Assembly (NCBI GenBank): GCA_949152475.1 | Contig: OX424568.1 | Coordinates: 13,801,667-13,865,666 of the forward strand | DNA length: 64,000 bases | Reading direction: 5' to 3' | DNA from: Terebella lapidaria | Taxonomy: Eukaryota > Annelida > Polychaeta > Terebellida > Terebellidae | Shown here: in pieces, positions 22,547 to 33,800 of the stretch | How positions within the stretch are numbered: the first letter of the stretch is position 1 | Layout of the letters: every line of letters begins with the position of its first letter | Translations under genes and position numbers: made by a program | Notes under the pieces: model-generated | What the model was told of the DNA's origin: nothing | What the model saw: only the letters and a program-made list of their open reading frames with translations | The model's database searches: none

Positions 22547-23600
22547 CTGACTCTTTTTCATAGGAGCTGATACACAAAATTTGTGGAGGAAAAAAGTTGC
22601 TTCTGATAATAGATACCTATGCCTAACTGATAGACTGGACATTGATGCAAAAAAAAGGTTTAAAATAATGGACCATTTCATAGGGAGTCCCGCCAAATAT
22701 TTCCGAAGTCTGAAAACGTAAACATTTTTGGACCAATCAGAAGCGAGGGGTTTTGAATCACTTTCAACCGTTTTGGGCATAACTTCAAACGATAAATGTG
22801 CACATATATACATCGCATTCAGATAAAGTAAGCCTTTGCCTCGACTCGGGGCTCTGTGAAATGGTCCATTATTCGTCGGGTTTATATTTCCTCAAATTAA
22901 ACAGCTACGAAATGCGACACATGAATGACATGACAATAATCACGTCGTGTTGTTACAATTGTTATTTGTGGTTACTAGTGAGTATATGCTGATGATAGAA
23001 AATTTGCTGGTTTTATTTTGCAGTAAAAACAATGATTGGGACATTGAAGTATACATTGTATTTTTCATCCCCGCTGGTGCTCGAAAGTTTGATGTTAAGT
23101 CTGAATAAAATGGAAACTTCGTCTGGGCCACTAAATACCGACGTACATGCAATTTTGTGAATAATTAATCAGTAATATCGAAAGATAATTTTATCGTACG
23201 GAATGGACACAATTCATTTCCCGAAAAAAAACCGACAGTGATTACCTAAGTAAACACATATCAACACAGTTGAATTCTGTGTAGCCTGCGATTATATGAC
23301 TATCGGTATTCGGTACTAGTTTGATTTGAAAATATCCAATTGACGCTATAAATCAAGTTGATTAGTTTTCCAATTGCGGAACTTCCGTGCATAACTGAGG
23401 AATGTGTGTTATAATTTCCTGAAAATTAGCTATTGCAACATCGTTAATTATAGTGGTGTATGCACAATCATGATATTGTCATCCAATTCATTAGCTTTTT
23501 GCAGTGCATAATATGAGTTTTACTGTACGTGTGTCCGCATGTGGCTGCAACTAGATAACGAGTCATGTGCATGATATGCTCAATACAATTACATACTAAA
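22547..23600. other. 3' flank of the homeobox gene
   Basis: AT-rich, with a candidate AATAAA at 23104-23109 about 560 bp past the stop. No other gene recognised. Confidence 0.4.
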
Positions 23601-23704
23601 CTTGAGATCGGTTGGTGCACCCGAGGGTATGCAATCGTAGGGATTGTCGTAGGGACATGGGGGATAAAATGATGGTTTACCTCTATACCCAGATGAAAAC
23701 GTCT

Positions 23705-23816
23705 CTACTAGAGAAAAAGTTTTTGAGAAAATGGCCACCAAAGTCCAAAATTGGCAATTTTTCGTCAAAAATGGCCGCCAAATCGGCAAAAACGATTCCT
23801 AAGGTATGTTCTGACA
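23705..23816 (+). repeat. Fragment of the element family (duplicate of 25146-25250)
   Basis: A segment of roughly 100 bp beginning AGTTTTTGAGAAAATGGCCA and ending CCTAAGGTATGTTCTGACAA is essentially identical to 25146-25250. This points to a recent copy or a deletion derivative of the element at 24519-25377. Confidence 0.65.
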
Positions 23817-24518
23817 AACGTACCCGTCTAAGAACGTTTCCACTCGCTTACAAACCTTCAAGCCACGGGTAAGGGCTTTCGTAAAAAGGAAAAAAAAAAC
23901 TTCTGCAAACGGTCCTACGTTTTATATGTACATGAAATGACGTTATTCATGCATATACCGACAACCAATTTAAATCAGCCCGTTTGATATTTACAGTATA
24001 AAATCTAGCATGGTGATCCACAAAATAGATATATCACAAACAGGCACACTTCAGGTCGAACGTAACCTTTAGAACTGTTACCCAAATTAGGGGCGGATCC
24101 AGGAATTTACGGGAGGGGCTTCTTGGTCCCCCCCCCCCCCCCCCGAGTACAAATTCTTCACAAAAATATCGCTGATCACACCGATCTCAAACGTATATCG
24201 ACACTATTTGTTGTTGTTGTTTTGTTTTTGGTTTTTTTTTTTGGGGGGGGGGGGGCAGGCATATGTAACTTCAAATGTTTTGTCTCTTATGAACAATTTG
24301 TACATTTTCAGCTGACCGTATCCCCTAACATTCAGATCAACGATATCAATTTCGATGTCACCAAAATATTCACATCAGAAGACTTGTTGTAGGACTTTGC
24401 AAGGGCTTTGGGCTTTCTGACTAAAGTTCCTTCTGAAACATAGAGCCGTAGGGTCTCATATTTGGTCTCATATTTCATGAGAAGCATGCAGAATACAAAG
24501 GATGCCAGCTAAGAAACA
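23817..24518. other. Intergenic sequence with homopolymer tracts
   Basis: Contains a C-run (about 24128-24144), GTTGTTGTTGTT followed by a T-run, and a G-run (about 24243-24254). No gene recognised. The ORF across it depends on the homopolymers and is not credible. Confidence 0.45.
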
Positions 24519-25377
24519 TAGCACCAAGGGTGCTGTAGCTTACCGGCAATCATGTGAATTGCGTAGAATACTGAAATATTATAAATTGTTACACTGATGT
24601 TAAAATCAATATGTTAAAACATCTTCGTAAATGTTGATAGAAACACATTTTCTGTATGGACTATAATACGAAATCAAGTTACATCTTGAAAGATTTTTTT
24701 TGTTAATGACAAATTTTCACAGACAGTCGATTCAAAGGCAACTAAACTTATACACATCACACACGTACATAAGGATAATCTTATACATGATTTTGAGGAA
24801 AACTGTCTGAATAGATTTCGATAAAATGACCACCAAAAGCAAAATTCATCGTTTTTTCGACAAAAAAGATCGTTTTGACCTTTCAAGGTCATTGAAGGTC
24901 AAATTCAAGGTCACCACTCAAACCGCAATACATGATTTCCCATTTGAATGTGCCAATACTTAGGCTCTATCTTGAAGTGTTTTTTTTTTTGCTGATTTGG
25001 GACAAAAAAATGTGTTTTCGCCGACCCGTCAAAAAGTCAAAATGGCCGCCACAACACAGACCGGCGATTCAAGTGCAATGAAACTTATAAATGTCATAGA
25101 GGTACATGAGAGGAACGTTTTGAAACAAAAATCTCAAAACTGATCAGACAGTTTTTGAGAAAATGGCCACCAAAGTCCAAAATTGGCAATTTTTCGTCAA
25201 AAATGGCCGCCAAATCGGCAAAAACGATTCCTAAGGTATGTTCTGACAAATTTATGGGGAAATTCATCATGCCAAAAAAAAGTTACAGACCCGGACGGAC
25301 GACGGACGACGGACGACAGAAGACTGACGGACGAAAAACCACGATAATAGCTTATCGGCCCAAAGGGCCGGTAAGCT
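24519..25377 (+). mobile_element. AGCTTACCGG-subfamily hairpin-ended element
   Basis: Left terminus TAGCACCAAGGGTGCT (a hairpin), then GTAGCTTACCGG. Right terminus GCTTATCGGCCC, AAA, GGGCCGGTAAGCT, ending 25377. A GGACGACGGACGACGGACG run precedes the right palindrome. The modules match the first 5 kb in reverse orientation (CATCGTTTTTTCGAC, ACCTTTCAAGGTCATTGAAG, AAAATGGCCGCCA). Both terminal hairpins and the shared inverted block are intact, so this is a good type copy of the AGCTTACCGG subfamily. Confidence 0.75.
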
Positions 25378-25683
25378 AAAAAACTTAAATTGCCTTATGG
25401 CAATATTCGTGATATGTTCAGCAAGGTAACTGAGCATTGTAAATAATAATTATAATTGTTAATTCATATCAACTAATCAAGTAAAAATATCAATATATTC
25501 CAGATATATTTTACACAGCATATACGGATTGATACTTTGATATTTATAGTTAATTAATGGATTTGAGATCGTGTCAATAATAACAAACGAATGTGTTATG
25601 TCCCATTGAAACTTGGAATGTCCCATTGCTTTGAATGTCAAGGAGCCAACTGACCCACTGTTCAAATGCTCTAGCCCTCTCAC

Positions 25684-26621
25684 TGGATTCCTAAGCTGTA
25701 AAGTCGATAATAAGCGAGACATTAGCCATTTTGTCCTGTGACCTTGAAAATGAGGTCAAAGGTCAAATTCAAGGTCACGATAATATTCAGAATATATGAT
25801 TTCCTATATGCTGACAATAGGGCTGGAAAGTCACGTGATGACACGGTGTGATTTTGGTGACAAATAAATATACACCCATTGTTTCATGTGAGCAACTCCA
25901 TTCATGCCGAGTTGTTTACTGTGAGTTCAACTCAGAGTAAACAAAGGGTGTATATTTGTTTGTCCCCAAAATCACACCGTATCATCACGTGACTTTCCAG
26001 CCCTATTGATTCCTAAGCTGTAAAGTCGATAATAAGCGAGATATTAGCCATTTTGTGCTGTGACCTTGGAAATTAGGTCGAAGGTCAAATTCAAGGTCAA
26101 GAGAATACTCGGCATATATAATTTCCTATATGTGCACAATTGATTCCTAATGTCTAATCCCAATATTAAGTGAGATATTAGGAGAAATTTGTCCCCATTA
26201 TAAAGCATAGGCGAATTTAACATGGGAAAGTCCTGTCTGGGACACGTCGAAAAAATCAAAATGGCTGTCACACGCAGACCGACGATTCAAGGGCAACGAA
26301 ACTTATACACAGCACAAAGGTATATCAGGGGAATCTTTTGAAACAAAAATCTCAAAACTGATCGGACAGTTTTTGAGAAAATGGCCGCCAAAGTCCAAAA
26401 TTGGCCATTTTTCGACAAAAATGGCTGCCATTTTGGAAAAAACGATTCAATCAACGAAAAAAAAATGGTCCGGAGATATGGGCCCATAGAACATATTTTG
26501 TGAATTACAGCAATATTCATCAAACAAATTTTTCCCAGCGTTTTACAACGCCGACGCCGACGGACGGACGCCGGACGCAACCTGACGACAATAGCTTATC
26601 GGACCATAGGTCCGGTAAGCT
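25684..26621 (+). mobile_element. Element copy with AGGTCA satellite, interrupted by a MITE
   Basis: Begins inside the 130 bp satellite (GATTCCTAAGCTGTAAAG). It contains a clean AGGTCA-A-AGGTCA pair at 25753-25765 and ends with the palindrome GCTTATCGGACC, loop, GGTCCGGTAAGCT at 26621. The left terminus is missing. A separate palindromic MITE sits within one satellite unit at 25819-26004. Confidence 0.7.
25819..26004. mobile_element. 186 bp palindromic MITE nested in a satellite unit
   Basis: The ends are AGGGCTGGAAAGTCACGTGA and its complement TCACGTGACTTTCCAGCCCT. The terminal inverted repeats extend about 50 bp each (GGTGTGATTTTGG and CCAAAATCACACC further in). The satellite consensus ACAATTGATTCC is split as ACAAT / ATTGATTCC. 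A two-base AT duplication therefore restores the pre-insertion sequence exactly. Confidence 0.75.
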
Positions 26622-26724
26622 AAAAATGGGACTTTTACAACGCCGACGCCGACGGACGGACGCCGGACGCAACCTGACGACAATAGCTTATCGGACCATA
26701 GGTCCGGTAAGCTAAAAATGGGAC
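26541..26724. repeat. Tandem duplication (2 x 92 bp) of an element terminus
   Basis: Two essentially identical 92 bp copies start with TTTTACAACGCCGACG at 26541 and 26633. Each ends with the palindromic element terminus and TAAAAATGGGAC. The array duplicates the terminal hairpin. Confidence 0.85.
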
Positions 26725-26890
26725 TTATTACAAAACAGGCGGAACCCCGGGATCGATCCCAGGTTTCAATCATTGGTGAATTCAGCACGGGATATGTTGT
26801 CCTTCAGCCCGGAGAGGACATTAAACTTGGTGCTAAGTGAGGATTACGGTTGCTGCACCGGGATTTTCGGAGGTGGTGATGGGGAAGGTA
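26725..26890 (-). repeat. Possible tRNA-derived SINE fragment
   Basis: CCGGGATCGATCCCAGG resembles a reversed Pol III B box, and CCCGGAGAGGACATTAAACT resembles SINE bodies seen in invertebrates. There is no clear A box or tail, so confidence is low. Confidence 0.25.
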
Positions 26891-27481
26891 ATAGAAGTAC
26901 GATGATTTGCTTCAGGCCGCTATAGAAATACTGCAGTCAATACAACACCAAACACAACAGGACCCTATTAGAAACAAGTGCATGTACTCTCGTGGGTTAT
27001 CTCGACACCTAAATCCATGTGTTTTGTGTGAACGACAAATTCACTCAAATTAACGCAGCCATAACACTGGGAACGTGAAAGGTAACCTGTCGTAACACAA
27101 ACACAAACTAACGCTTCTAAAAGGTAATGTTGGAGCTCATAATACAAACACGAGCTCTAATTCCGATCATTTTGTCAATGGCCAACTTAAACAACTGCAG
27201 AATCCATAAGTCTTGAGGCCAAGTTCAAGATGCACCATAAATTTCTCCGAGTGTTTTGTCTCCAACGACCAATTTACGCTTTTTGCTGTAACCATAAACT
27301 TTGATTTGAACGATCAGGTCAGCCAAGATCAAACTCAAGGTCACCAGAAGGATCACCGAATACGACTTCCTATATATCCACTTGTGATACGAACCCAAGC
27401 TTCATATTCAAGTGTTTTGTCGAAAGAGGCCATTATATTGCAGACATCAACTTGATGTCCTTATGAGCATCCGAAGTTTGA
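26891..27481. other. Intergenic sequence
   Basis: No gene recognised. Scattered AAGGTCA-type motifs occur toward 27310-27345, leading into the following array. Confidence 0.4.
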
Positions 27482-27792
27482 TCACCCAAGGTAACCCGAA
27501 TTCAAGTTCAAGGTCACCAAAGGTAACCCGAGGTCAAGTTCAGGATCACCCAAAGTAACCCGTTGTCAAGTTCAAGGTCACCCAAGGTAACCCGATATCA
27601 AGTTCGAGGTCATCCAAGGTAACCCGAGATCAAGTCCAATGTCACCCAAGGTAACCCGAAGTCGAGTTCAAGGTCACCCGAGATCAAGTTCAAGGTCACC
27701 CAAGGTAACCCGAGATCAAGTCCAAGGTCACTCAAGGTAACCCGAGATCAAGTTCAAGGTCACTCAAGGTAACCCGAGGTCAAGTTCAAGGT
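27482..27792 (+). repeat. Minisatellite of ~32-33 bp units (AAGGTCACC...AAGGTAACCCGA)
   Basis: About nine degenerate tandem units have the core CAAGGTCACCCAAGGTAACC followed by CGAGATCAAGTT. Each unit contains an AGGTCA half-site and a near half-site AGGTAA. Unit length drifts around 32-33 bp. Confidence 0.8.
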
Positions 27793-28094
27793 CCCCAGAT
27801 GATGCACCACACATGATCTTCTGTTAGCACTCACGTTTAAACCCAGACATAAAATTGAGTTCGATCGCCCAAGGTAATCTGCGGTTGAGTTCAACTTGGA
27901 TTTGGACTATCAGATAATGCACCATGCAGCATAATGCACTATATTATACCTCATGTAAGGATCACGCTCTGTGATTGGCCAATACACATGAAGTAATACG
28001 CTCTGCTGGAGCCGACCGCCATATACGATATACTAACCGGTTGGTAATTTGATATATCAACCGACATGACGTTTTGTCAAGTCAGACATTCGGT
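27793..28094. other. Intergenic sequence
   Basis: No gene recognised. It includes GGTTGGTAATTTGATATATC followed by AACCGAC (near 28038-28064), an imperfect inverted pair that may belong to the hairpin element next to it. Confidence 0.35.
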
Positions 28095-28249
28095 ATAATA
28101 TAATGAATACAACCCTGTATGTATATCGATACCGCGGATTATTCCCCTCGTGAGACATTACCACCCTCGGCTAACGCCTCGGGCAGCAATCTCTCCCTCG
28201 GGGAATAATCCGCTGTACCAATATACATACAGTTTGTATTTATATAATG
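28095..28249. mobile_element. Hairpin/MITE with ~50 bp arms
   Basis: The left arm holds AATACAACCCTGTATGTATA and CCGCGGATTATTCCCC. The right arm holds the mirrored GGGGAATAATCCGC and TATACATACAGTTTGTATT. A 45-50 bp loop rich in CCCTCGG/CTCGGG separates them. The boundaries are approximate. Confidence 0.6.
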
Positions 28250-28540
28250 CAGCACTATGGCTAAAAGCCTAAAAAAAAACTTTAAAAGTTTCAAATCCAA
28301 ATGCTCTCTCTCCAGTGGTCAATATGCACACATAAACAGGAGATTGAGCACTCGAGTTCACCAAAGATCGAGTTAACGGTCACCACATGACACGACACAC
28401 AACTACCAATGTACTCATAATACAAACCTATGTGGTATCAAGTGTTTAGCCTCCAGAAAACACATTCGCAAAATGACCATATTGAGCTTGGCCATCAATG
28501 ATAATGATATTGGACGACAGTAGCCTCAAGCAAAAAATTT

Positions 28541-29400
28541 GCCCAAAGGCTAAGATAGGTTACCGGACAATTTTGGTTTGGCCATGGCAGCATTGGCAGG
28601 TAACAGACCTTGAGATTTACCAATCAAGGTTCGCAGTGTGAATATATGACCTTGAGATTTACCAATCAAGGTCTTCCGTGTGAACTTCGATGTCACCATT
28701 ACATGTATGTGTGCGGCATTTGATATTATATATGTTCATAATACAAAGATATATCTGTGTGGAATCCTTTAGGCCGCTCAGGTCAATTTACACATTCCGA
28801 GTCAGACATTTGGCACTTAAGGTCATCTGACGTCAAGTTCAAGGTCATCATTAGTTGTACCATATATGTCTTCCTAGATGTTCATAATGCAAACAAAAGC
28901 TCTATCTGCAAGCATTTCATCTACAGAGGCAAATTCGGGCATTTTTTTACCCCAAAATGGCTGTTTTGACCTTTCAAGGTAATCGAAGGTCAAAAATTCA
29001 AGGTCACCACACAAATCGCCATACATGTATATGACTTCCCATTTGAAAGTCCTGACAGCTCCCATTATGAAGGAAAACAGTGCCGGAAATTTTCGAAGTC
29101 CAAAATTTTTTTCAAAGGGTGAAAATTTTTTTTTTGCCTAGAAATGGCCCAAAATGGATAGTAATGCGATATGGGGCTAAAAAATTGTTTTCCGCCGACT
29201 CGTCAAAAATTCAAAATGGCCGCCACACGGAGATCGGGGATTCAAGGGCAACAAAACTTATTCACATCATAAAGGTACATAAGGGGAATCTTTTGAAACA
29301 AAAATCTCAAAACTGATCAGACAGTTTTTGAGAAAATTGGCTGCCAAAGTTCAAAATTGGTAGCCAATCGAAATATTTGTAGCCATTTTTGTGCAAAATA
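28541..29400 (+). mobile_element. 3'-truncated AGGTTACCGG-family element
   Basis: Left terminus GCCCAAAGGCTAAG (28541), then AGGTTACCGGACAATTTTGG. The interior modules match the copies at 9801 and 1-2562. The sequence fades after AAAATTGGCTGCCAAAG (~29350), and the right palindrome is absent. Confidence 0.65.
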
Positions 29401-30848
29401 AGTCTAGTTTTTTATGCAGAACGAAGACTGGACATTATTGTCTGATCACCTACTACCAGTTTACTCAACAAGAACTCTTTACACAGACTCGTCTAGGGCG
29501 ACAATTTCGGATTTTAGGTTAAAGTCATCACAAAATGGATTTATAAGTCAATATTAGGAGAAAAATATGTTCTTACCAGTTTGAATGAATGCAGTTCTTT
29601 GGCTTCAGTGTTTTATATTCATACATCGACAAGCAATAATTAGTTTTTTTTCATATTCAGATTAGTAAACATAACAATGTTTTGAGACAATTAGTTAATT
29701 TAATATTCAACCACATGTTTACAATAATGTTAAAATCAACAAGGAACTACATGTTCTCAAGAAAAATCCACTATGTTTACAATAATGTTAAAATCAACAA
29801 GGAACTACATGTTCTCAAGAAAAATCCACAATCTTCATGTTATTCATCCACTTGTAAAACATTAAAATTTCATAAACTAACAAGAAACAATGAATGGCTA
29901 TTCCTGCATGAATTTCTGAGACAATGATACAATTCAACAACCACTTCCAGACACTTGATTTCTCAAATATTCACCAAAAGGGATATAATTTAAATTTGAA
30001 CACACAACTCAAACCTCACATTTTGATCCACGTGCCTTGTAAAATGAGACTCAACACTATTCCACAATCAGAATACTAGCCTAGTTTTGTGTACGTCAGA
30101 TTTTGAGTCATAATGTACCTGTATCAATCAAAATGCATGCATTTAGCCAAGGACATCACAGGAAGAGACGATACCTAATGACACATGATCTAAAACCACA
30201 AATATAGCATACACGACCACTCTAACATTGTCTCACATTGCAAGAAGTACAGGCCATAAACGAGTTCTTCAGCATTTATCTATATCATCTACAACATGTC
30301 ACTGCTAAATAATGTCGGATTCGTGTAGTCCTGCCCAGGCAAATTATTTTCATCATCCGTCCATCACATCGTCCCATGCAAAAAGAAAACATTCGGCCAC
30401 ATGTATGCATACTATGCTTCACTATGTATGCATACTATACTATGTATGCACAGCAACTCACTTTTTTTTCTAAATATACACTACAGAAAAACATTTCCCT
30501 TGTTTTCTAACTCAGATGTGTCCAAATAGTACATCAATGCCTGAAATTCATGTCTATTGCATGAAGCAACAGACTACTTTTTACCAGAACTATCGGCATT
30601 GACAAACTGGGCTTTTACTATTTACCGGTCACACAACACAGTATTTTTTGTGAACAAAAAAATCACCAGCCAAGAAATAATACATTGAAGTTCAGCACAC
30701 TGTTGCTGAAACAATTACTGTTATTTAAACAGGCAAAATTTAAATACATGTTCACAACATAATACAAGTATTTTTCCTGCAATAATAATTCCCACATGCA
30801 TATAACATTTTTCTTTTGAAAGACATCAGCAGTTCTTGTGGCAGCCTA
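29401..30848. other. 3' flank of TMTC4, no other gene
   Basis: AT-rich sequence downstream of the TMTC4 stop at 30849, probably including its 3' UTR. I could not pick a single poly(A) signal. It contains a 59 bp tandem duplication (29713-29830) and palindromic ATGTATGCATAC repeats near 30403-30450. Confidence 0.4.
29713..29830. repeat. Tandem 59 bp duplication
   Basis: Two near-identical copies of a block starting ATGTTTACAATAATGTTAAA and ending GTTCTCAAGAAAAATCCAC lie head to tail. Confidence 0.85.
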
Positions 30849-33800
30849 TCAGGATCCCTTGTTGCGTTTCCTGCGCAGCATGTTGTAATTCTGTTGTATC
30901 TGTGCGTTACCAGGCTCCAGTTGTAATGCATTTCTGTAGGCAGCCTCCGCTTGCTCTAACTTGCCCCATCGATGATACAACACAGCTGGAAACATTATAC
31001 AAAATTTGATTAAAAAAGCTACTAACTGTAACTCAACTGACTACAGGGATAGTAGTTTGGTGGGTGTGATTTTCTAATTGGTAATTACCATGATTTCCAA
31101 TTAAATATGTGACAATATTATTTTGTTTAATAGCTACGAGTGCATGTTTATACCTGAAATCTTTTTCTTGAGAAACGAACAAACAGAAACTAATATGCAC
31201 CCTAAATATATATTAACATGACAATGAGACTCGACCACAAACTCATACCTAAATTAGAGTGGTACGTTGCGATGTCAGGTTTGAGCTGTAATGCCTTTGT
31301 GAAATACCCCTCTGCATCCTGGTATTGACCATTCTTCCCGAGCGCGTTTCCGACGTTGTAATAAATACTGGCCTCCTTGGGATTCTGTGCGAGTGCTTCC
31401 TTAGCAACCAGCTGCACGTCGGAAACACGTCCTGGAAATAAATAGAAACTTCAATAATTGAGGCTTTTCCGGTTTGAATTCAAAGCTGTAAATTCCAAAT
31501 TTTTAATGGATGGTGCTTTCTTGTTTGGTAAATATCTGAAGCTGTATGTCATTTTCGTATTTAATAGGAAGTTTTAACTTGTTTAAAACCAGTATTTATT
31601 ACATACCTACCTCTATAATAAACTCTTTGGGTAATCTTACCTTGGCATTCAAAGAAGAGGAGAGAGAAATGAATGTCACAAGAATTTTCTTAAAATTCCT
31701 GACATCCATCTCGAACTCGAAATTGAAGGAAATTACTCTCACACATCTCAGATTCCCCGCGGTGTAGATGTGACGTCACACCGGTCATATGATTGACCTT
31801 AGCCGCCATTAATTTGCCCACCTGGTTAAGGCAGGGGAGGCGGGAGGGAGAATAATCGTGTTTATTATAGAGGTAGGTATGTAATAAATACTGGTTTTAA
31901 ACAAGTTAAAACTTCCTATTTATTGCCATACCACTACCTCTATAATAAACTCTTTGGGTTATATCAGAATAACCAAAGGAGGTGGGTTTAACCCTCTCCC
32001 GGGAATTTCATCACCGATGTGTGAGAGTAGGAAATATCCATTGAAAGTAGTAAATATTGTGTTTTACTTTTAAATTATAATTTTAAGTCGAAAATACATA
32101 TTTACAGGATATTTACAACTAACCATAATACACGCCTGAATTACCTTCAGATGCATGGAGACGAGCAGGGGCTCTGCAGAGGTGACTTTCCTCTTGCAGA
32201 AGAACAAAAATTTCCCTCGCCAAAGAAGAGGAGCAACTCCCCTGGGAGTCGACCTCAGGTGCATCTGTACAGAGGCGTGTTGATCTATTTACAGGTATCT
32301 ACAGCTGGACTACACGCTCCGCCGCCACCAGTCGTCCAAGCTGGAGGCCGGAGTCATCCTCCCAAGCTAACTCCCTGAGATAGAAAGAAGTGAATGTGTT
32401 ATGAGATTTCCAGGTACAGGCAGACATGACATCATTCAGAGACACTTTATTTGTAAAGGCAAGTGAAGCCGCGAGAGCCCTCACATCATGCGCTTTGACT
32501 CTGAAACCTGTGGATTTTTTCGCCTGTGACTTTTCATAGCAAAATCTAACACACTTCTTGATCCAAGATGAGATCGTAGCAGGACGGATATCATTTGGAA
32601 AATCCTTAAGATAGGACACGAAAAGCAAACGCTTGCCGAGATGCAGCTCACGCGTACGATTAACGTAGATGCGGAGGGCTCGCACGGGACAAAGCTTCGC
32701 GTCTTCCTCCAGGCCCGGCCCCAGAGAAGGAGTCAGGGCGGGAATGGAAAAGCTCAATAATGGCGTACCTGCTAATTGAGTTTTGGCCAGAAAGGAGGGA
32801 ATGACTCCGAGGAGAACCGAGGAGCCATCCGACTTCCACTTAACTTTGGAAAAGGACAGGGCGTGGAGCTCACTCCGTCGCTTCCCGAAGCCAGAGCCAA
32901 AAGGAAGACCGTCTTAAACGTCAGAAACTTTAGTGAGGCCCGCTCAAGGGGTTCGAACGGATCTTTTCTTAAGACGTTGAGAACAAGCGATAGATCCCAC
33001 TCAGGAACCGGGTTCCTAGCCTTCGGTCTTTCGATCTCGAAACTATTAATCAACGCAGTCAAACCTTGATCATGACCAAAATCGATCCCAAGTTTGGGTT
33101 TTAGAGTCTTCGCGATAGCCGTACGGTAACCCGCGATCGTGGATGGAGCTCGCCCTTCATTGAACTTTTCGAGAAGAAATTCGGAAATTAGGGGAGCATC
33201 GACTCTGAAAGGACTAACCTTCCGGCGACGACACCAAGCACAGAAGGAAGTCCACTTCGATTGGTAGACTGCCAAAGAAGATTTTCGATTTGATCGGGCG
33301 ATCCTAGCGGACACCTCCCTTGAAAATCCCTTCTTTCGGAAACATCGCTCGACAATATCCAGGCATGAAGCTTCAGACTTGCGGGAGCCTGATGAAACAT
33401 GCTGGAGCGAGGTTGTTTGAGGAGGTCCCACCGATCCGGAAGCTGACGAGGGAAGTCTACTATCAACTCCAGAAGGTCCGGGAACCACGACCTCTGCGGT
33501 AGACACGGAGCAATCAGCAGGAGGCGACACTGGTGAGTCCGAAACTTGGCGATCACCTTGTCCAACAACACCGCTGGGGGGTAAGCATACGCATACATGC
33601 CCTCCCAGGACGTCGACATCGCATCCACTGACATGGCCGTGGGATCGGGAATGGGAGACACAAACGAAGGAAGTTTGTGGTTCCACCGGGTCGCAAGCAA
33701 ATCGACCATCGGCGTGCCCCATAGGCCGCAGAGAGATTGGAATACCCTGGGGGCAAGACTCCACTCCATGGCCTGGACCTGGCCCCTCCGGGAGAGGCGG

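Noticed and set aside
21966..22577. Minus-strand 203-codon ORF
   Set aside because: Antisense to the last homeobox exon, whose sense frame is continuous with the homeodomain by splicing.
25160..25379. Plus-strand ORF at 25155-25379
   Set aside because: Lies within the element terminus, including its GGACGACGGACG run and hairpin.
27482..27792. CRISPR-like regular repeat array
   Set aside because: Units are degenerate and contiguous with no unique spacers, and the genome is eukaryotic; it is a minisatellite.
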